Source: an uncultured Streptomyces sp. (lineage in GTDB: Bacteria; Actinomycetota; Actinomycetes; Streptomycetales; Streptomycetaceae). From it: a DNA stretch of 64,000 nt. The stretch covers positions 62,001-126,000 of the forward strand of contig NZ_CANLBS010000019.1 of assembly GCF_947488945.1 (NCBI RefSeq), read 5' to 3'. Every line of letters starts with the position of its first letter. Within the stretch, counting starts at the first letter, position 1. Of this stretch, positions 16,605 to 24,969 are shown piece after piece. The translations under genes were made by a program, and so were the position numbers. The notes beneath the pieces were generated by a model, which saw nothing but the letters and a program-made list of their open reading frames with translations, ran no database searches and had not been told where the DNA came from.

Positions 16605-17201
16605 TCAGGGGGTCGCCGCGGAGACCACGTAGACGACGGGGGCGGCGGGGTCGGTCATGTTGACCGTGATGTTCTGGGTCGGGCGCGGGCTCTTGTTGGT
16701 GTGGGTGGTGCCGGCCCAGTTGGCCTCGGGGTAGAAGTACCAGTCGGTGATGTTCATGTCCCGTTCCGCGATGGTGATCCTGTCGGGTACGAGGGCGGCG
16801 CGGCTGCTGCCGAGACCGGTCAGGAAGCGGTCGAGGCCCGCGGAGGTGGTGCGGAACTTCAGGTAGAGCCGGCTGGCCTTCCAGTTGTTCGTCTCGTAGT
16901 ACTGGACGCCGGTGGCGTTGCCGGGGACCGGGACCTCGAAGATGCGCCGCTGCATCTTCGAGGGCCATGCCTCGCGCAGCCCCTGCGCGGAGGCCTCCGC
17001 CTCCTTGTCCTTGCCGGACTGGCGGCTCTGCCCCGCGGAGACCAGTAGGTATCCGGCCGGGATGCCGATGAGCAGCACGATGATGGTGGCGGTGATCAGC
17101 CGTCTGCGGAACACCCGGCCGCGGTTCCGCGGAGGCTCGCCGTCACCGGACGACGCGGACTGGCGCGGCACGACGGGGTGCTCGGCTGCGATCATGGTCA
17201 C
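16605..17201 (-). CDS. Hypothetical single-pass membrane or secreted protein
   Basis: 198 aa from GTG at 17201, 4 nt downstream of GAGGA; an ATG two codons in (17195) is equally possible. I do not recognise the family. About 30 cytosolic residues with an RVFRRR positive patch precede one hydrophobic helix (LITATIIVLLIGIPAGYLLVSAG, about 34-56), so the C-terminal 140 residues are probably outside the membrane. That part is rich in Trp/Tyr strands (VQYYETNNWKASRLYLKF, ITDWYFYPEANWAGTTHTN) and ends in hydrophobic beta text, suggesting a small beta domain. It lies downstream of the sugar-transport operon, separated from it by a hairpin. Confidence 0.8.
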   Translation of the reverse strand: MTMIAAEHPVVPRQSASSGDGEPPRNRGRVFRRRLITATIIVLLIGIPAGYLLVSAGQSRQSGKDKEAEASAQGLREAWPSKMQRRIFEVPVPGNATGVQYYETNNWKASRLYLKFRTTSAGLDRFLTGLGSSRAALVPDRITIAERDMNITDWYFYPEANWAGTTHTNKSPRPTQNITVNMTDPAAPVVYVVSAATP

Positions 17202-17247
17202 CGGTTCCTCGGATGGGTCGGGGCGCGGCTGCGCGGGGCGGATGCGC

Positions 17248-17274
17248 GGCCGGGGCGGGCGGGCCGCCCCGGCC
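17248..17274 (-). terminator. Hairpin terminator after the ROK kinase gene
   Basis: GGCCGGGGCGG (17248-17258) pairs perfectly with CCGCCCCGGCC (17264-17274). It lies 5 nt beyond the ROK stop on the minus strand, ending the sugar-uptake operon. Confidence 0.8.
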
Positions 17275-17279
17275 CCCGG

Positions 17280-18452
17280 TCAGTCGTCTTCGCGTGCGCG
17301 CGTGGCCCGGGCGGGGCGCAGGGTGCTCGCGGCCTGGTCGTAGATCTGGGCGTACCGCTCGTAGCGCTCGACTCGGCGCCGGTTGGCGCGGCGGAAGCGG
17401 CGGGCGACCAGCCGGGCCAGGTCGGCGGCGCCGACCATGCCGGCCTCGGGGCCGAGCTGGGCGCGGGCGATGCGGGCCTCGGGGCGGTAGCCGCGGCCGG
17501 TGAGGTGGCGCTTGAAGGCGTCCCGGGCGGGGCCGATCAGCAGGTCGTCCGCCGCGCTGACGCCGCCGCCGATGACGAAGCAGGACGGGTCGAGGGCGGC
17601 GGCCAGGTTGGCGATGCCGACGCCGAGCCACTGCCCGATGTCCTGGAACAGTTCGACGCACATGGCGTCGCCCTCGCGGGCCAGCTCGGTGATGAGCGGC
17701 CCGGTGATCTCGGGGATGTTGCCCTTGACCCGGTCGATGAGGTTGTGGGCGACCGGGGAGTCGGCGGCGGCCAGCTCCCTGGCCTCGCGGACCAGGGCGT
17801 TTCCGGAGCTGTACTGCTCCCAGCAGCCGCGGTTGCCACACGGGCAGCGGTGTCCGCCGGGGACGACCTGCATGTGGCCGAACTCGCCGGCGACCCCGAA
17901 CTTGCCGCGCTTGACCTGGCCGTCCTCCAGGATGGCGCCGCCGATGCCGGTCCCGAGGGTGATCATGACGAGGTGGTCCTCGCCGCGTCCGGCGCCGAAG
18001 CGCCACTCGGCCCAGGCGGCGGTGTTGGCGTCGTTGTCGACCATCACCGGGACGACCAGCCGGGAGGCCAGCGCGTCGCGGAGCGGTTCGTCGCGCCAGG
18101 CGAGGTGCGGGGCGAACAGGACCTTGGAGCGGTCCGCGTCGACCCAGCCGGCCGCACCGATGCCGACGGCGTGCACGTCGTGGCGGTCGGAGAGGTCGAG
18201 GACCAGCTCGACGATGGTGTCCTCGACGACCCGGGGGCTCTTGGACTTGTCGGGCGTCTCGGTGCGGAGCTGTTCGAGGATGTTGCCGTCGGCGTCGACG
18301 ACGCCGGCCATCACCTTCGTGCCGCCGATGTCGATGCCCACCGTCGGCACCCGGGGGGCCGTGAGGTGGGAGCGGCGCTCCCTCGTACCGACGGTCTTGA
18401 GGACGGTGGCGCGGGCGGAGCCGCGGTGTGTGAAGTCGCGGTACGTGCTCAT
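17280..18452 (-). CDS. ROK-family sugar kinase
   Basis: 390 aa. The ATP-binding phosphate-1 loop VGIDIGGTKVMAGVVD lies at about 38-52. The sugar-binding Asp is in VDNDANTAAWAE; ITLGTGIGGAI and the ROK signature zinc-type motif CPCGNRGCWEQY with the preceding GEFGHM are all intact. There is no N-terminal winged helix, so this is a kinase and not a ROK repressor; its 37-residue N-terminal extension before the first strand is unusual. ROK kinases phosphorylate hexoses such as glucose, fructose or allose with ATP. It lies 136 nt downstream of the ABC transporter ATPase gene in the same direction, so it likely phosphorylates the imported sugar. Confidence 0.93.
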   Translation of the reverse strand: MSTYRDFTHRGSARATVLKTVGTRERRSHLTAPRVPTVGIDIGGTKVMAGVVDADGNILEQLRTETPDKSKSPRVVEDTIVELVLDLSDRHDVHAVGIGAAGWVDADRSKVLFAPHLAWRDEPLRDALASRLVVPVMVDNDANTAAWAEWRFGAGRGEDHLVMITLGTGIGGAILEDGQVKRGKFGVAGEFGHMQVVPGGHRCPCGNRGCWEQYSSGNALVREARELAAADSPVAHNLIDRVKGNIPEITGPLITELAREGDAMCVELFQDIGQWLGVGIANLAAALDPSCFVIGGGVSAADDLLIGPARDAFKRHLTGRGYRPEARIARAQLGPEAGMVGAADLARLVARRFRRANRRRVERYERYAQIYDQAASTLRPARATRAREDD

Positions 18453-18588
18453 CGTCCCTGCGGGGTTCTGGGGGGCCGGCGGCGCGTGCGGGCCGGCGGC
18501 GGACGGCGCCCACCACGGTCGATTCTGCCATTGCCGGACCCGTGGGTACGGCCTGACGGGCTCGGGCGCGCGGTGGGCGCCGGTCGTG

Positions 18589-19428
18589 CTAGCCGTTCCC
18601 GCCGTCGACGGGGCGGCCGCCGAACGAGGTGGGCGCGGTGGCCCGCTCCAGTTCGTGGCTGAGTTCGTCGAGCTCGCTGCCGCCCGCCATCTGGCGGGTC
18701 AGCTCGTCCAGGGTGACGCCGTCCTTGGTGTGGCTGCCGGCCATCGCGCCGCGCTTGAGCAGCACGAAACGGTCACCCACCAGATAGGCGTGGTGGGGGT
18801 TGTGCGTGATGAGGACCACGCCGAGTCCGGCGTCGCGGGCCGCCGCCACGTACTTCAGCACCACGCCGGACTGCTTCACGCCGAGCGCGGCGGTGGGCTC
18901 GTCGAGGACGAGGACCTTGGCGCCGAAGTGGACGGCGCGGGCGATGGCGACGCACTGGCGCTCGCCGCCGGAGAGGGTGCCGATGGGCTGGTCCACGTCG
19001 CGCAGGTCGATGCCCATCCGCAGCAGCTCGGCGCGGGTCGTCTCGCGCATCAGCCGCACGTCGAGCCGCTTGAAGGGTCCGGTGCCGGTGGTGGGCTCGG
19101 AGCCGAGGAAGAAGTTCCGCCAGACCGGCATCAGCGGCACGACCGCGAGGTCCTGGTAGACGGTGGCGATGCCGCGGTCCAGGGCGTCGCGCGGGTTGGC
19201 GAGCACGGTCTCCTCGCCGTCGACGAGGAAGCGTCCGTCGTCGTGCCGGTGCAGCCCCGCGATGATCTTGATCAGGGTGGACTTGCCGGCGCCGTTGTCG
19301 CCGAGGACGCAGGTGATCTCCCCCGCGTGGACCTCCAGCGACACGTCGTGGAGCGCCTTGATGTTGCCGTAGTACTTGGTCACGTGGTCGAGCTGGACCA
19401 GCGCCTGGGGGCCTGCCGGGGCCGTCAT
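18589..19428 (-). CDS. Sugar ABC transporter ATP-binding protein (single cassette)
   Basis: 279 aa from ATG 19428, overlapping the permease stop by 4 nt (ATGA). It has one complete ABC: Walker A GDNGAGKST, Q-loop VYQDLAV, signature LSGGERQCVAIAR, Walker B VLVLDEPTAALG and switch His in ITHN. CUT2 importers such as RbsA normally have two fused cassettes; a single cassette of this length resembles the FrcA subtype of fructose importers, so the working transporter should contain two copies. It energises uptake through the permease encoded just upstream. Confidence 0.95.
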   Translation of the reverse strand: MTAPAGPQALVQLDHVTKYYGNIKALHDVSLEVHAGEITCVLGDNGAGKSTLIKIIAGLHRHDDGRFLVDGEETVLANPRDALDRGIATVYQDLAVVPLMPVWRNFFLGSEPTTGTGPFKRLDVRLMRETTRAELLRMGIDLRDVDQPIGTLSGGERQCVAIARAVHFGAKVLVLDEPTAALGVKQSGVVLKYVAAARDAGLGVVLITHNPHHAYLVGDRFVLLKRGAMAGSHTKDGVTLDELTRQMAGGSELDELSHELERATAPTSFGGRPVDGGNG

Positions 19429-20465
19429 GTCGTCGCCTCCGCGCGCTTGCGTACCCATGCGTTGAGCAGGGTGGCCAGGAGCAGCATCGCTCCGAGGAAG
19501 AACTTGAACCAGTCGGGGTTCCACTCCGCGTAGACGATCCCCTTGCTGGTCATGCCGAAGATGATCGCGCCGACGGCCGACCCGATCGCGGAGCCGTAGC
19601 CGCCGGTGATCAGACAGCCGCCGATGACGGCCGCGATGATGTACGTCAGCTCGTTGCCGACGCCCTCGCCGGACTGCACGACGTCGTAGCTGAACAGCAG
19701 GTGCTGGCCGGAGACCCAGGCGGCGAAGGCGACGCCCAGGTAGAGGCCGATCTTGGTGCGGATCACCGGGACGCCGACCGCGCGGGCCGCGTCGGCCTCG
19801 CCGCCGACGGCGAAGATCCAGTTGCCGAACCGGGTCCGCAGCAGGATCCAGGTGGCGACGGCGACCAGCGCCGCCCACCACAGGATGGTCACCTTCAACT
19901 CGACGCCGCCGAGGGTGAGCTGGGAGGCGAACAGCGCGCGGGCCGACTCGAAGCCCTCCATGTCGCCGATGGTCTTGGTCGAGACCGTGCCGCTGATGAG
20001 CTTGGTGAAGCCGAGGTTCAGACCGGTCAGCATCAGGAAGGTGCCGAGCGTGATGATGAAGCTCGGCAGCTTGGTACGGGTCAGCATGAAGCCGTTGAAC
20101 GCGCCGAAGGCCAGCGTGACCAGCAGCGACACGAAGACGCCGACCCAGACGTTGGCGGTCATCTGGTAGCTGAACATCGAGGAGACCAGCGCGGAGCTGG
20201 TCACCATCACACCGGCGGAGAGGTCGAACTCGCCGCCGATCATCAGCAGCGCGACGGGCGCCGCCATGATCCCGATGGTGGAGGCCGCGTACAGCACCGT
20301 GCCGAGGCTGGACGCCTGGAGGAAGCTGTCGGCGACCAGGGCGAAGAAGACGAAGACGGCGAACGCGCCGACGACGGAACCGAGCTCCGGACGGCCGAGC
20401 AGCTTGCGCAGCGGCGAGGTGCGCACCAGCCGTTCGTCGTGACGGACAGGGGCGGCCGCGCTCAT
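19425..20465 (-). CDS. Sugar ABC transporter permease (CUT2/FrcC type)
   Basis: 346 aa from ATG 20465, which overlaps the stop of the binding-protein gene by 4 nt (ATGA). About ten hydrophobic segments fill the protein. The BPD_transp_2 family features are clear: LLMIGGEFDLSAGVMV near residue 80 and the cytosolic coupling segment AVGGEADAARAVGVPV, the EAA-like loop of the family. The membrane channel takes sugar from the lipoprotein receptor. The order receptor-permease-ATPase-ROK kinase mirrors frcBCAK of rhizobia (known arrangement); substrate identity here is inference. Confidence 0.95.
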   Translation of the reverse strand: MSAAAPVRHDERLVRTSPLRKLLGRPELGSVVGAFAVFVFFALVADSFLQASSLGTVLYAASTIGIMAAPVALLMIGGEFDLSAGVMVTSSALVSSMFSYQMTANVWVGVFVSLLVTLAFGAFNGFMLTRTKLPSFIITLGTFLMLTGLNLGFTKLISGTVSTKTIGDMEGFESARALFASQLTLGGVELKVTILWWAALVAVATWILLRTRFGNWIFAVGGEADAARAVGVPVIRTKIGLYLGVAFAAWVSGQHLLFSYDVVQSGEGVGNELTYIIAAVIGGCLITGGYGSAIGSAVGAIIFGMTSKGIVYAEWNPDWFKFFLGAMLLLATLLNAWVRKRAEATT

Positions 20466-21475
20466 CGGGTACCCCGGCCGGTGTACTCGGCGAGCTGCTC
20501 GGCGTCGGCAGCGGTGATCACCTGCGGGCCGGTCAGCACGGGCAGGCCGCCGCCGAGGACGTTCTTGTTGTAGCGGTAGAGCCAGAGCAGGTCCACGGCC
20601 TCGTAGCCCTGGAGGTAGGGCTGCTGGTCGACGGCGAAGCCGAGCTTCTTCTGCTGGAGGCCGGCGGCGACCTTGGCGTTCAGGTCGAAGGTGTCGATCT
20701 CCGCCTTGCTGCCCGCGGTCTCCTTCGCCTGGACCGCGGCGTCCGCGAACGGCGCGCCGAGCGTCACGACGGCGTCGATGCCGGGGTCGGACTGCAGCTT
20801 GGCCTCGATGGACGCCTGGACGTCGGGCATGTTGGTGCCGTCGACGTAGAGGCTCTGCATGGTGCCGTCGAAGGTCTTCTTCGCACCGTCGCAGCGCTGC
20901 TCGTGGCCGACGTTGCCCTGCTCGTGCAGGACACAGAGGGCCTTCTTGCGGCCCCGCTCGTTCAACTCGTCGCCGACGGCCTCGCCCGCGATGCCCTCGT
21001 CCTGCCCGATGTGGGTCAGCGCGCCGAACGCCTTGGACTCGGCCGAGCCCGAGTTCACCGTGATCACCGGGATGCCCGCCTTGGCGGCCTTGGCGACGAC
21101 GGCCTTCATGGCGTCGGGCTTGGCGAGCGTGACGATGATCCCGTCGACCTTCTTGTCGATCGCCGTCTGGACGAGCTGCGCCTGCTGCTGCGCCTCGTCG
21201 TTGTGCGAGTACAAGAAGTTGATGTTGTCCTTCTTGGCGGCCTGCTCGGCGCCCTTCTGGACGATGTCCCAGAAGGTGTCGCCGTCGCCCGAGTGGGTGA
21301 CCATGGCGAAGGTCCAGCGGGGCGTGTTCACCGCGGCGCGCCCCTCCGCCTCGGCCGCGGCCGCGCGCTCCTCCGCCCGCTTGCCGCCGGTGCTGCTGCA
21401 TCCCATGAGGGAGGCGCCGAGCACCGCTGCCAGCACGGCGCCCATCGCGCGTACCCCTGTCCGAACCCTTGCCAC
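20462..21475 (-). CDS. Sugar ABC transporter substrate-binding lipoprotein
   Basis: 337 aa. I chose the GTG at 21475 (VARVRTGVRAMGAV) because GAAGGG lies about 10 nt upstream; an ATG 10 codons later (21445) is possible, while longer versions give implausible Pro/Arg-rich text. A lipoprotein signal peptide ends in the lipobox SLMGC. The mature part is a periplasmic-binding-protein-1/LacI-like fold: WTFAMVTHSGDGDTFWDIVQKGAEQAAKK, KKVDGIIVTLAKPDAM, GIPVITVNSG, TFDLNAKVAAGLQQKKLGFAVDQQPYLQGY. It should capture a monosaccharide or polyol outside the membrane and hand it to the permease. First gene of a four-gene operon, divergent from a MocA-type dehydrogenase. Confidence 0.93.
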   Translation of the reverse strand: MARVRTGVRAMGAVLAAVLGASLMGCSSTGGKRAEERAAAAEAEGRAAVNTPRWTFAMVTHSGDGDTFWDIVQKGAEQAAKKDNINFLYSHNDEAQQQAQLVQTAIDKKVDGIIVTLAKPDAMKAVVAKAAKAGIPVITVNSGSAESKAFGALTHIGQDEGIAGEAVGDELNERGRKKALCVLHEQGNVGHEQRCDGAKKTFDGTMQSLYVDGTNMPDVQASIEAKLQSDPGIDAVVTLGAPFADAAVQAKETAGSKAEIDTFDLNAKVAAGLQQKKLGFAVDQQPYLQGYEAVDLLWLYRYNKNVLGGGLPVLTGPQVITAADAEQLAEYTGRGTR

Positions 21476-21702
21476 GACGCCGTGCCCTTCTTGTGCTGCT
21501 GGTGGTGCGGTGACGACCCATGTCTGGATCTCTCTCACGCTCGGGCGGACGGCCTTCGGCCCCGGCCCGGCTGCCCAAGTATCCCCGAGCCGTGCCGCGC
21601 CACACCCGGCAGGGGCGGGCGAGGGGCGCGTCGCGGGCGGACACGGGGTCCGCGGGCCGTTGCACGCTTGACACCCGGGCGGGGCGCGGCCACGTTGAGG
21701 CC

Positions 21703-22704
21703 ATGCGCATCGGACTGATCGGAACGGGACGTATCGGCACCTTCCACTCGCAGGTGCTGAGGCGCCATCCCGCGGTGGACGCCCTGGTGGTGGCGGACGC
21801 CGACCCGGTGCGGGCGGCGTCCGCCGCCGCCCGCACGGGGGCGGTCGCGGCACCGGTCGACGAGGTGTTCCGGCTGGGACTGGACGCGGTGGTGATCACC
21901 TCGGCGACCGCCGCGCACGCCGAGCTGATCGGGCGGGCCGCGGCGGCCGGACTGCCCGCCTTCTGCGAGAAACCGGTCGCGCTGGACCTGGCGGGCACGC
22001 TGGCGGCGCTCGACCGGGTCGACGCGGCCGGTTCGGTGCTCCAGCTCGGGTTCATGCGGCGCTTCGACGCGGGGTACGCGGCGGCGCGCGCGGCGGTCAG
22101 CGCGGGGCGGCTCGGCCGGCTGCACACCGTGCGCGCGGTCACCTCCGACCCGGCGCCGCCGCCCGCCGCCTACCTCCCGCTCTCCGGGGGCCTCTTCCGG
22201 GACTGCCTCATCCACGACTTCGACATCCTGCGCTGGGTGACCGGCCGCGAGGTGACCGAGGTGTACGCGACCGGGTCGGACGCGGGGCCCGCGATGTTCC
22301 GCGAGGCGGGCGACGTATCGACCGCCGCCGCGCTGCTGACCCTGGACGACGGCTCGCTCGCCACCGCGACCGCGACCCGCCGCAACGGCGCCGGGTACGA
22401 CGTGCGGATGGAGCTGGCGGGCGACCTGGACCAGATCGCGGTGGGCCTGGACGACCGCACCCCGCTCACCTCCGTGGAGCCGGGGGGCCCGGAGGCACCG
22501 GTGAAACCCTGGTCCGGCTTCCTGGAGCGGTTCGCCCCGGCGTACGAGGCGGAGCTGGACGCGTTCGTCCGGGTGGTCGCGGGCGAGCTGGCCAACCCGT
22601 GCGACGGACGGGAGGCGCTGTACGCGCTGCGCGTGGCGGAGGCCTGCGGACTGTCCCTGCGGGAGCGGCGGCCGGTGGCGCTGGAGGAGATCGCGGCGGG
22701 CTGA
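21703..22704 (+). CDS. Gfo/Idh/MocA-family oxidoreductase
   Basis: 333 aa from ATG 21703 (MRIGLIGTGRIGTFHSQVLRRHP). It has the N-terminal NAD(P) Rossmann fold with GTGRIG, the CEKPVAL lysine motif (Lys of EKP, about residue 92) and the catalytic FRDCLIHDFDILRWVTG segment (D-x-x-x-H-x-x-D) near residues 165-180. This matches inositol 2-dehydrogenase-like enzymes that oxidise sugars or cyclitols at a secondary alcohol. It is divergent from the sugar ABC operon with 227 nt between, so it may act on the same imported compound. A TTGACA lies 30 nt before the ATG (21668-21673); if that is the -35, transcription would begin at or next to the ATG, a leaderless mRNA. Confidence 0.93.
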   Translation: MRIGLIGTGRIGTFHSQVLRRHPAVDALVVADADPVRAASAAARTGAVAAPVDEVFRLGLDAVVITSATAAHAELIGRAAAAGLPAFCEKPVALDLAGTLAALDRVDAAGSVLQLGFMRRFDAGYAAARAAVSAGRLGRLHTVRAVTSDPAPPPAAYLPLSGGLFRDCLIHDFDILRWVTGREVTEVYATGSDAGPAMFREAGDVSTAAALLTLDDGSLATATATRRNGAGYDVRMELAGDLDQIAVGLDDRTPLTSVEPGGPEAPVKPWSGFLERFAPAYEAELDAFVRVVAGELANPCDGREALYALRVAEACGLSLRERRPVALEEIAAG

Positions 22705-22732
22705 GGGGCGGCGGTCGGCCGGCGGGGGCGCG

Positions 22733-23692
22733 TCAGGCCGTCGTCACCGGGACCGGTGCGGCCTTCTGCCGCGGTTTCCGGTCGGCGGCGTACCGGCCCC
22801 AGGCGGTGCCCGCCAGCACCAGCAGGGCGCCGGCCACACCGAGCGGCCCCAGCCGCTCCCCGCCGAGGGAGATGCCGACGACCGCCGCCCAGAGCGGTTC
22901 GGTGCCGAGCAGCAGGCTGACCCGGGACGGCGAGGTGCGGCGTACCGACCACATCTGCACGAAGAACGCGAAGAGCGTGCAGAACACCGCGAGGAAGAGC
23001 AGGCCGGCCCACTCGGCGGCGCCGAAGCCGGCCGCCACCGTCCAGGGCGCCGGGCCGGTGCCGGGGGCGGCGGCGAGCACGGCGAAGACCAGGACCGCGG
23101 AGCCCAGCTGGACGGTGGTCAGCGAGAGCGAGTCGGCGTCCCGTACCGACGTGACGCGGGCCATCGCCAGCACGTGGACGGTACGGGCGAGCGCCGCCAG
23201 CAGCATCAGCAGGTCGCCGCCGCACGGAGCGGTGAAACCGCCGCCCTGGGTCAGCAGCACCACCCCGGCCAGCGAGAGCCCGGCGGCCGTCAGGAATCCG
23301 GCGGCGGGCCGGGTGCGGGTGACCAGCGCCTCGGCGAGCGGGGTGAAGACCATGGTGAGGCTGATGATCAGCCCGGCGTTGGTGGCCGAGGTGTGCACGA
23401 GCCCGTAGGTCTCCAGCAGGAAGATCCCGCTGAGGACCAGGCCGAGCAGCCCCGCGCCGCGCCACTGGGCGGTGGTCAGCGCCCGGAGCCTGCGCCACCC
23501 GGCGGCGACGAGCACGGGCAGCACGATGGCGAAACGCAGGACGAGGACCGCGATCACCGTCCGGGCGGTGGTGATGCCGTGCGCGGCGAGGTAGCTCGAC
23601 CCCCACACGACGGCGACGAGCAGGACGGGCAGATCGGTGCGCCAGGCGCGCGGCGCGGGCGCGACGGCGGACGGCAGGACGGCGGCGGACAC
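22733..23692 (-). CDS. EamA/DMT-superfamily membrane transporter
   Basis: 319 aa from ATG 23692. Ten hydrophobic helices fall into two EamA repeats, with typical text VVWGSSYLAAHGI in helix 1, RFAIVLPVLVAAGWRR in helix 2 and LLLGTEPLWAAVVG in the second repeat. The family exports amino acids and other small metabolites, and substrates are rarely predictable from sequence. It is convergent with the MocA-type gene (28 nt between stops) and divergent from the aldo-keto reductase gene. Confidence 0.92.
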   Translation of the reverse strand: MSAAVLPSAVAPAPRAWRTDLPVLLVAVVWGSSYLAAHGITTARTVIAVLVLRFAIVLPVLVAAGWRRLRALTTAQWRGAGLLGLVLSGIFLLETYGLVHTSATNAGLIISLTMVFTPLAEALVTRTRPAAGFLTAAGLSLAGVVLLTQGGGFTAPCGGDLLMLLAALARTVHVLAMARVTSVRDADSLSLTTVQLGSAVLVFAVLAAAPGTGPAPWTVAAGFGAAEWAGLLFLAVFCTLFAFFVQMWSVRRTSPSRVSLLLGTEPLWAAVVGISLGGERLGPLGVAGALLVLAGTAWGRYAADRKPRQKAAPVPVTTA

Positions 23693-24033
23693 GGGTGCTC
23701 CACGGGTTCGGGCGGTGTGGGGTGGAGACCTCGGCGGCTCGCACGGAGCGGTCAGGCTACCGGGAGGGTCCGCCCACCGGAATCCCCGTCCCAGGTCCGG
23801 GGCCGCCTCCCGCGCGTGTCCGGTGCGGCCCCGACCCCTGTCCGGGGTCGGGGCTGGCGCGTGTCCGGCGCGGTCCCGGAGGTTCGGGGGCGGGCGCAGC
23901 GGGGCAGGCGCGCCGCCGGGGCACGGCTGCCGGACCGCCTCTCCTCCGACGTCCGGCCCGCCCTGCCCCGTCCCGCCGCCGGTCCTACGCTGGCCGGGAC
24001 GGTACGGACACGGACCAGGACGATTGGACGACC
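23693..24033. other. Divergent intergenic region with a perfect hairpin
   Basis: 341 bases between divergent starts of the EamA and aldo-keto reductase genes, without a plausible gene. It contains an 11-bp perfect inverted repeat (GCCCCGACCCC at 23828-23838, complement 23844-23854, 5-nt loop), flanked on both sides by near-copies of GCGCGTGTCCGG (about 23814 and 23857). Confidence 0.6.
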
Positions 24034-24864
24034 ATGACCGGGACCCCCCTCCACTCCTTCAACGACGGCCGCACCCTCCCCGCCGTCGGCCTGGGCACCT
24101 ACCCGCTGGACGACGCCGACGCCGAGAAGGCGGTGGCCGGGGCGCTCGGCCTCGGCTACCGGCTGGTGGACACCGCGCTGAACTACGGCAACGAGCGCGG
24201 CACCGGGCGCGGGATCGCGGCGTCCGGGGTGCCGCGCGACGAGATCGTCGTCACCAGCAAGGTCCCCGGCCGCCACCACGGCTACGAGGAGACGCTGGCC
24301 TCCTTCGAGGAGTCCCGGGCCCTGCTCGGCCTCGACCACATCGACCTCTACCTCATCCACTGGCCACTGCCGCGCGTGGACAGGTACGTGGACACCTGGA
24401 AGGCGATGCTCAAGCTCCGGGAGGACGGACTGGTGCGTTCCGTCGGCGTCTCGAACTTCACCGCCGAGCACATCGAGCGGCTGGAGCGGGAGACCGGCGT
24501 GCTGCCCGCGGTGAACCAGATCGAGCTGCACCCGCTGCTGCCGCAGGCCGAACTGCGCGCGTTCCACGAGTCCAAGGGCATCGTGACCGAGGCGTGGAGT
24601 CCGCTGGCCCGTGGCCGCGAGGTGCTGGAGGACCCGGCGACGGTGGCCGCCGCGCGCGCCCACGGGGTGACGCCGGGCCAGGTGGTGCTGCGCTGGCACA
24701 CCCAGCTGGGCGTGGTGCCCATCCCGAAGTCCGCCGATCCGGGGCGGCAGCGGGAGAACCTGGACCTCTTCGGGTTCACGCTCACCGCCGAGGAACTGGC
24801 GGCGATCGGCGGCGGGAAGGAACACCGGTTCGGCGGGGACCCGGAGACGCACGAGGAGTTCTGA
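24034..24864 (+). CDS. Aldo/keto reductase
   Basis: 276 aa from ATG 24034. It has the (beta/alpha)8 AKR fold with the tetrad visible: Asp and Tyr in LVDTALNYGNE, Lys in IVVTSKVPG and His in LYLIHWPLP. The NADPH-binding end is present: VVPIPKSADPGRQREN. Length and motifs fit the 2,5-diketo-gluconate reductase-like AKR5 group, cytosolic NADPH-dependent carbonyl reductases of broad range. Transcribed alone and convergent with allantoicase; no pathway link is evident. Confidence 0.93.
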   Translation: MTGTPLHSFNDGRTLPAVGLGTYPLDDADAEKAVAGALGLGYRLVDTALNYGNERGTGRGIAASGVPRDEIVVTSKVPGRHHGYEETLASFEESRALLGLDHIDLYLIHWPLPRVDRYVDTWKAMLKLREDGLVRSVGVSNFTAEHIERLERETGVLPAVNQIELHPLLPQAELRAFHESKGIVTEAWSPLARGREVLEDPATVAAARAHGVTPGQVVLRWHTQLGVVPIPKSADPGRQRENLDLFGFTLTAEELAAIGGGKEHRFGGDPETHEEF

Positions 24865-24924
24865 GCGGGCCGCGGCCGGCCGACAACCGGCGGCAGGGGC
24901 ATCGCAGACGGCGCACGGCCGGAG

Positions 24925-24953
24925 GGGTGGCCGCGGGGATCCCGCGGCCACCC
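24925..24953. terminator. Hairpin between convergent AKR and allantoicase genes
   Basis: GGGTGGCCGCGGG (24925-24937) and its perfect complement (24941-24953) with a 3-nt loop, midway between the stops at 24864 and 24970. Confidence 0.85.
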
Positions 24954-24969
24954 GTCGCCCCGCCGGTCG

